Assembly (NCBI RefSeq): GCF_000003605.2
Contig: NW_003154247.1
Span: 10,520-22,047 of the forward strand
DNA length: 11,528 nucleotides
Source of the DNA: Saccoglossus kowalevskii
Taxonomy: Eukaryota; Hemichordata; Enteropneusta; Harrimaniidae
Direction: 5' to 3'
The notes beneath the pieces were generated by a model. That model was given only the letters and a program-made list of their open reading frames with translations, had not been told where the DNA came from and ran no database searches. The position numbers were made by a program, and so were the translations under genes. This document shows, piece after piece, positions 9,601 through 11,528 of the stretch (the stretch's first letter is position 1; every line of letters starts with the position of its first letter).

Positions 9601-11242
9601 GACCTATATCTTAGACATGCCTGGACCAATTACATTCAAACTTCACACATACATCATTCATAAAATTATACATATGCACATCAATTTGTTTCACAATCTG
9701 ATTGAAGATGGCCGAATGACTGCCATTTTTGTACTGAAATCAAGCATTTCTGGCATTCCGGAACCGGATCTTGGCTGTTTACCGATAAATTTTGTTCATC
9801 TCTGACATGCTTTGACAGATTTCATATATTCATTATTCATTATGTGATAGATATACAAATGTATTGGTTTGAACATTTGATTCAAAATGGCCGAATAGTG
9901 GCCATTTTCCTACTACAAAATCATCAAAAATCAAGCACTTCTGGCATTCCAGAACTGGATCTTGGCTGTTTACTGATGAATTTTGTTTAAACTTGGTACA
10001 TACATTGGACAATGTGGCACCTTGATGCAAGTCATTTTGTTATTCTGATCAGATTCAAAGTGACTGACTGGCGGCCGTTTTGTTTTAATGAATGTGGTTC
10101 TAGAGCCATATATCTGACATGCTTTGACTGATTAAGTTCAAATTTTATATATTCATTATGTGATAGATGTACAAATGTGTTGGTTTGAACACTTGATTCA
10201 AAATGGCCGAATGGTGGCCATTTTTCTAGTACAAAGTCGAGCATTTCTAGCATTTCAAAACCGGTTCTCGATCCTTTATGGATGGATTTTGTTCAAACTT
10301 GGTACATACATTATAAATTATTGGTTCTTGATGCACGTAATTTTGTTTTCAAGACAGATTTAAAATAGCTAACTGGCAGCCATTTTGTTTTAATGAATGT
10401 GGTTCTAGAGCCATATTTTAAGTTCAAATTTTATATATTCATTATTCATTATGTGATAGATATACAAATGTATTGGTTTGACCATTTGATTCAAAATGGC
10501 CGAATGATTACCATTTTTCTACTACAAAATTATCAAAAATCAAGCATTTCTGGCATTTCAGAACCTGTTCTCGTTCCTTCATGGATGGATTTTGTTCAAA
10601 CTTGGTACATACATTAGACATTATTGGTTCTTGATGCACGTAATTTTGTTTTCGAGACTGATTTAAAATGGCTAACTGGCAGCCATATTGTTTTAATGAA
10701 TGTAGTTCTAGAGCCATATCTCTGACATGCTTTGACTGATATTATGTTTAAATTTTATATTCAAAATGGCCGACTGGTGGCCATTTTGTTTTAACTATTG
10801 CTGTCCCAGAGCAATATCACTCGATCAGTATGGAAAAGTACTCATTTGATGATCAGATACAAGATGACTGAATGTCAACAATTTTAATGTTAAAAAATCA
10901 TCATAATCAGGCATCAGCTTCTGGATCCATATCTCTGACATGTTTATATGTTCCAACTATATTACTATAAACAAAACTATATATCTTAAATTTGATAACT
11001 AACAGGGACTGTGCCATGCATGGCTTGTTTATTTTTACAAATTAATAAACAAATAAAAACCAGAGATAAAACTGTATGAATGATGTTGCATCAAGTTCTA
11101 TATGCTATATTTTGTATAATTGTGAGTTATTTTCTCTACAGTTCAATACCCTGGTATTTAGTATGGTTAGAATATATATCACCGTTTCGTTATGGTTTTG
11201 AAGGATTGTGCATCAATCAGTGGCATGGAATTCAGAATATAA
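499..11242 (+). CDS. ABCG (White-type) half-transporter, partial, 11 exons
   Basis: Spliced partial gene: 499-665, 1021-1195, 1684-1764, 1890-1927, 2641-2746, 4716-4847, 4988-5080, 5676-5733, 7774-7851, 9228-9333, 11142-11242 (1135 nt, 378 codons plus one base). Every junction is GT-AG, and phases match throughout with no stop. Seen: Walker B LDEP with D-loop (residues 10-19), H-loop TVHQPSS (42-48), linker with CEGSVVYFG, then the membrane domain with [24 protein letters not shown] and [13 protein letters not shown]. Family knowledge: ABCG proteins are half-transporters (NBD then six helices) that dimerise in a membrane and export lipids, sterols, pigment precursors or drugs. Typical length is about 600-700 residues, so roughly the first 200-250 residues (Walker A, Q-loop, signature) and the last helix lie outside. 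The substrate cannot be told; the layout is nearest the White/eye-pigment branch, which is inference. No promoter is in view. Confidence 0.93.
666..1020 (+). other. Intron 1, no feature seen
   Basis: AT-rich 355-bp intron between exons a and b. No repeat, RNA or coding signal was recognised apart from the splice sites. Confidence 0.8.
1021..1195 (+). CDS. Exon b: end of NBD and linker
   Basis: Acceptor is tttctatag and donor is TTCAG|gttaag. It enters in phase 2 and leaves in phase 0, covering residues 56-114. [19 protein letters not shown] is the conserved ABCG stretch after the H-loop (consensus LLLxxGxxxYxG). [20 protein letters not shown] follows, where family members usually carry C-P-x-x-x-N-P-A-D-(Y/F). 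The Asn-Pro-Ala-Asp motif is changed here to SPMD. Confidence 0.93.
1239..1250 (+). repeat. G12 homopolymer
   Basis: Run of twelve G in intron 2, 44 bases after the donor of exon b. It is purely a sequence observation; such runs are length-unstable and prone to sequencing error. Confidence 0.9.
1336..1449 (+). repeat. Three perfect 38-bp tandem repeats in intron 2
   Basis: Units start at 1336, 1374 and 1412 and each begins gtcatagctatacgac. All three are identical, so the duplication is recent. The rest of intron 2 (1196-1683) shows nothing else recognisable. Confidence 0.95.
1684..1764 (+). CDS. Exon c: cytosolic linker
   Basis: 27 codons, phase 0 to 0, acceptor tttgtttacag and donor CATGAG|gtaaga. 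It encodes a hydrophilic segment, [19 protein letters not shown] and onward. This is the variable linker between the nucleotide-binding domain and the membrane domain. Assignment rests on the two good splice sites, the open frame and the phase match, since linkers are poorly conserved. Confidence 0.85.
1890..1927 (+). CDS. Exon d: 38-nt microexon of the linker
   Basis: Short exon after a strong polypyrimidine tract (T-run then gcag), with donor TGCAG|gtacag. It encodes [12 protein letters not shown] plus two bases of an Arg codon completed by the next exon. Phase 0 to 2 joins exon c to exon e exactly; skipping it would break the frame. Confidence 0.82.
2050..2545 (+). repeat. Dispersed-repeat-like element with 159-bp tandem units (intron 4)
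   Basis: Two near-full units and one shortened unit. The block ctctctcagatttgttcatt occurs at about 2208 and 2367, and tgtcatttttggt at 2269 and 2428, giving a period of 159 bp. A third unit (about 2456-2545) has lost its middle. It is preceded by a CpG-richer lead (cgttcgtcgtctgccgtccg, 2100-2119) unlike the surrounding DNA. It is probably a non-autonomous element with an internally duplicated body. No terminal inverted repeats were found, so class and ends are uncertain. Confidence 0.6.
2641..2746 (+). CDS. Exon e: start of membrane domain
   Basis: Acceptor ccattatag, donor GCAATG|gtaagt, phase 2 to 0, residues 154-189. [19 protein letters not shown] is the conserved amphipathic connecting helix before TM1 in ABCG proteins (consensus W-x-Q-F-x-x-L-x-x-R-x). 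It is followed by [16 protein letters not shown], which leads into TM1. Confidence 0.93.
2747..3763 (+). other. Intron 5, left part
   Basis: About 1 kb without an identified gene. It holds a short TCA run near 2984-2996 and the exon-like stretch at 3478-3539 listed separately. Nothing else was recognised. Confidence 0.7.
3478..3539 (+). pseudogene. Exon-like stretch in intron 5 (possible fossil or cassette exon)
   Basis: Seen: a pyrimidine-rich acceptor (tttgtcactctcag) and a donor-like CTGAG|gtgata bound a 62-nt open stretch reading [20 protein letters not shown] in phase 0. It sits between exons e and f, where TM1 begins, and F-x-x-A-F-x-M-A-L-L looks loosely like ABCG TM1. Its length (phase 0 to 2) would break the frame into exon f, and exons e and f already join perfectly. 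It may be a decayed duplicate, a poison exon, or chance. Confidence 0.25.
3764..3807 (+). repeat. Left 44-bp direct repeat (target-site duplication)
   Basis: 42 of 44 bases match 4247-4290, and it lies immediately left of the T18 run of the SINE. The two differences are C/T in aattcctg and A/G in gctgaatcc. Confidence 0.92.
4190..4198 (-). promoter_or_regulatory. SINE B box (Pol III internal promoter)
   Basis: The minus-strand sequence GTTCAAATC fits GTTCRANNC. It starts 44 nt downstream of the A-box start, which is normal tRNA spacing. Confidence 0.8.
4232..4242 (-). promoter_or_regulatory. SINE A box (Pol III internal promoter)
   Basis: The minus-strand sequence TAGCATAGTGG fits TRGYNNARNNG at every position. 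It lies 4 nt inside the 5' end of the element. Confidence 0.8.
4247..4290 (+). repeat. Right 44-bp direct repeat (target-site duplication)
   Basis: Second copy of the duplication that flanks the SINE, directly next to its tRNA head. It includes acgctctgacagt, a 13-mer that also forms the core of the intron 8 minisatellite. Confidence 0.92.
4291..4715 (+). other. Intron 5, right part
   Basis: AT-rich intron sequence up to the acceptor of exon f. No repeat or gene was recognised. Confidence 0.75.
4716..4847 (+). CDS. Exon f: TM1 and TM2
   Basis: 44 codons, phase 0 to 0, acceptor gcctttcag and donor CTACGA|gtaagt, residues 190-233. [20 protein letters not shown] matches the TM1 end and the following loop of ABCG proteins. 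MNITGSLFG matches the start of TM2 (family N-I-x-G-A-L-F). The rest of TM2, [15 protein letters not shown], is glycine-rich and departs from the usual L-L-T-N-M-T-F-Q pattern. Confidence 0.92.
4988..5080 (+). CDS. Exon g: TM2-TM3 loop
   Basis: 31 codons, phase 0 to 0, acceptor tttattccag and donor TCACAG|gtattt, residues 234-264. It contains [20 protein letters not shown] then FLTKILSQ. This corresponds to the highly conserved E-x-P-(I/V)-F-x-(R/K)-E-x-x-x-G-x-Y-R-x-x-x-Y-F segment of ABCG transporters. Confidence 0.95.
5081..5675 (+). other. Intron 7, no feature seen
   Basis: 595 bp of AT-rich intron ending in a T-run polypyrimidine tract. Nothing else was recognised. Confidence 0.75.
5676..5733 (+). 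CDS. Exon h: TM3
   Basis: 58 nt, phase 0 to 1, acceptor T-run plus tacag and donor ATGG|gtcagt, residues 265-284. [20 protein letters not shown] is a hydrophobic helix with the family pattern P-x-F-x-x-x-x-x-(L/F)-(Y/F)-T-T-x-x-Y-W-x-x-G. Reading past the donor soon meets a stop. Confidence 0.92.
5734..6416 (+). other. Intron 8, left part
   Basis: Unassigned sequence with a CpG-richer island at about 5875-6030 and short direct repeats (cagtctcgct near 5906 and 6140; tattacatgttt and taatacatgttt near 6053 and 6080). It may be an old repeat insertion, but no ends were found. Confidence 0.5.
6417..7382 (+). repeat. 15-bp minisatellite, about 64 copies, in intron 8
   Basis: Unit CTCTGACAGTATANN, with the variable pair mainly CG, GG or TG and rarer CA and CT. 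A few copies carry other changes: tctgaaagta at about 6690, 6750 and 7273, tctgacatta at 6827, tcagacag at 7033, and tccgacag at 7109. One copy at about 6886 has lost a base, which shifts the register of everything after it. Because 15 is a multiple of three, five of six frames stay open and yield long repetitive ORFs, which are artefacts. It lies wholly between exons h and i. Confidence 0.97.
7383..7773 (+). other. Intron 8, right part
   Basis: AT-rich sequence ending in a T-run and the acceptor of exon i. Nothing was recognised. Confidence 0.75.
7774..7851 (+). CDS. Exon i: TM4
   Basis: 78 nt, phase 1 to 1, acceptor catcgccag and donor CCATTG|gtaagt, residues 284-310. It encodes [20 protein letters not shown] followed by DALTAIG. 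The G-L-x-P that closes the TM3 loop and the hydrophobic run of TM4 are as in ABCG proteins. It lies after the minisatellite intron. Confidence 0.92.
7951..8161. mobile_element. Palindromic MITE-like element (211 bp) in intron 9
   Basis: Terminal inverted repeats of about 25 bp (7951-7975 and 8137-8161) match at 22 positions, starting TACTGT. Further inverted pairs lie inside in nested order: GGAATTTATTTTT (7978) with AAAATAAATTCC (8083), and TTTTCGCTGAA (7994-8004) with TTCAGCGAAAA (8119-8129). No protein is encoded. GCAACA on both flanks (7942-7947, 8164-8169) could be a target-site duplication. The superfamily is not assigned. Confidence 0.8.
8281..9123 (+). mobile_element. Element A: TIR-bounded non-autonomous element (843 bp), intron 9
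   Basis: Starts AGTCCCCATT (8281-8290) and ends with its exact complement AATGGGGACT (9114-9123). Inside are two ~302-bp modules (ttttgttcaaacttg at 8409 and 8712), each with imperfect palindromes of the form AAAATGGC...GCCATTTT. The last ~190 bp match the last part of element B, and the likeness runs 18 bp past the TIR (gtgccattcatggcttgt), so the true right end is uncertain. No open frame of note. Internal tandem modules plus small TIRs recall the MITE-like repeats known from bivalves, but that is only a resemblance. Confidence 0.72.
9228..9333 (+). CDS. Exon j: TM4 end and TM5
   Basis: 106 nt, phase 1 to 2, acceptor tgttgacag and donor GTAAA|gtaagt, residues 310-345. [20 protein letters not shown] is hydrophobic and corresponds to the end of TM4 and the start of TM5. 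It is followed by [15 protein letters not shown], where GGF-(Y/F)-IN is a hallmark of the family before the large outside loop. Confidence 0.93.
9589..11010 (+). mobile_element. Element B: longer relative of element A (1422 bp), intron 10
   Basis: Starts AGTCCCTGTT (9589-9598) and ends with its exact complement AACAGGGACT (11001-11010). The right end matches element A, including ctatattactataaacaaa. The body holds several ~305-bp modules; the block ttttgtt(c/t)aaacttggtac recurs at 9981, 10287 and 10590, and a partial earlier one sits at about 9788. Both palindrome types recur through the body. It fills most of intron 10 in the same orientation as A. Short ORFs inside it are chance products of the repeat. 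Confidence 0.72.
11142..11242 (+). CDS. Exon k: outer loop / re-entrant helix
   Basis: 101 nt, phase 2 to 1, acceptor tttctctacag and donor AATATAA|gtaagc, residues 345-378. [20 protein letters not shown] then [13 protein letters not shown] matches the conserved ABCG segment I-P-x-Y-x-x-W-x-x-Y-(L/I)-S-x-x-R-Y-x-x-E-(G/A)-L-x-I-N-Q-W. The extracellular cysteines and TM6 must lie in a later exon beyond the window. Confidence 0.95.
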
Positions 11243-11528
11243 GTAAGCAATGAACTTTGACCTTCTATGATTTTACATATTTACATTCTTGAAATATGCA
11301 TGCTTTCCACTTTTTCTTGATAACTGTTAACTCTATTGGTTTTATACTTGATATCTTCATTATCTATTTGTAATTTTTGGCCTAAAAATGTTTTTGTTGA
11401 CTTTTATTGACATAAGGCAAACACACTACTAATTCACAGACAAATCCAACTTATCTAAACTTACCAGTATATAGAATGTGAACAAAGTCAATGTTAATTG
11501 TTTCCCTGCTGTGATGTTTACCTTAATG
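11243..11528 (+). other. Start of the next intron, cut by the window edge
   Basis: Begins gtaagc after exon k. AT-rich, with no coding match to the ABCG C-terminus, so the TM6 exon lies further on. Confidence 0.8.

Noticed and set aside
8854-10717. Small ORFs on both strands of introns 9 and 10
   Set aside because: They track the repeated modules of elements A and B and change frame between copies; none resembles a transposase or other known protein.

Overview
The window is eukaryotic, from an animal. It carries the 3' two-thirds of one split gene on the + strand: eleven exons bounded by GT-AG introns, all in register, encoding an ABCG (White-type) half-transporter. The DNA is AT-rich and intron-rich. 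The introns are packed with short non-autonomous mobile elements and tandem repeats. The repeat style and compact introns suit an invertebrate (mollusc, lancelet, hemichordate or similar), but the species cannot be fixed from this sequence.

Layout. 1-290: diverged fragment of the same dispersed repeat that fills introns 9 and 10. 304-524: five tandem 44-bp copies, each holding a 3' splice site and the start of the first visible exon. 499-665, 1021-1195, 1684-1764 and 1890-1927: the end of the nucleotide-binding domain (Walker B, D-loop, H-loop) and the linker. 2641-2746, 4716-4847, 4988-5080, 5676-5733, 7774-7851, 9228-9333 and 11142-11242: the membrane domain up to just before the last helix. 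The 5' exons (start codon, Walker A, ABC signature) and the last exon(s) lie outside the window.

Intron contents. Intron 2 has three perfect 38-bp repeats and a G12 run. Intron 4 has a 159-bp tandem repeat element. Intron 5 has a complete minus-strand tRNA-derived SINE with a poly(A) tail and 44-bp target-site duplications, and a possible fossil exon. Intron 8 has a 64-copy 15-bp minisatellite. Intron 9 has a palindromic MITE and a TIR-bounded element (A). Intron 10 has a longer relative of A (element B) with more internal ~305-bp modules.

The exons join into 378 codons plus one base with no internal stop or frameshift, so the gene looks functional. No operon, RNA gene, CRISPR array or second protein-coding gene is supported. 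The most interesting features are the tandemly duplicated splice acceptor, the SINE with unusually long flanking duplications, and the A/B element family with covarying terminal repeats and recurring palindromes. I see no evidence for a wholly new biological system.
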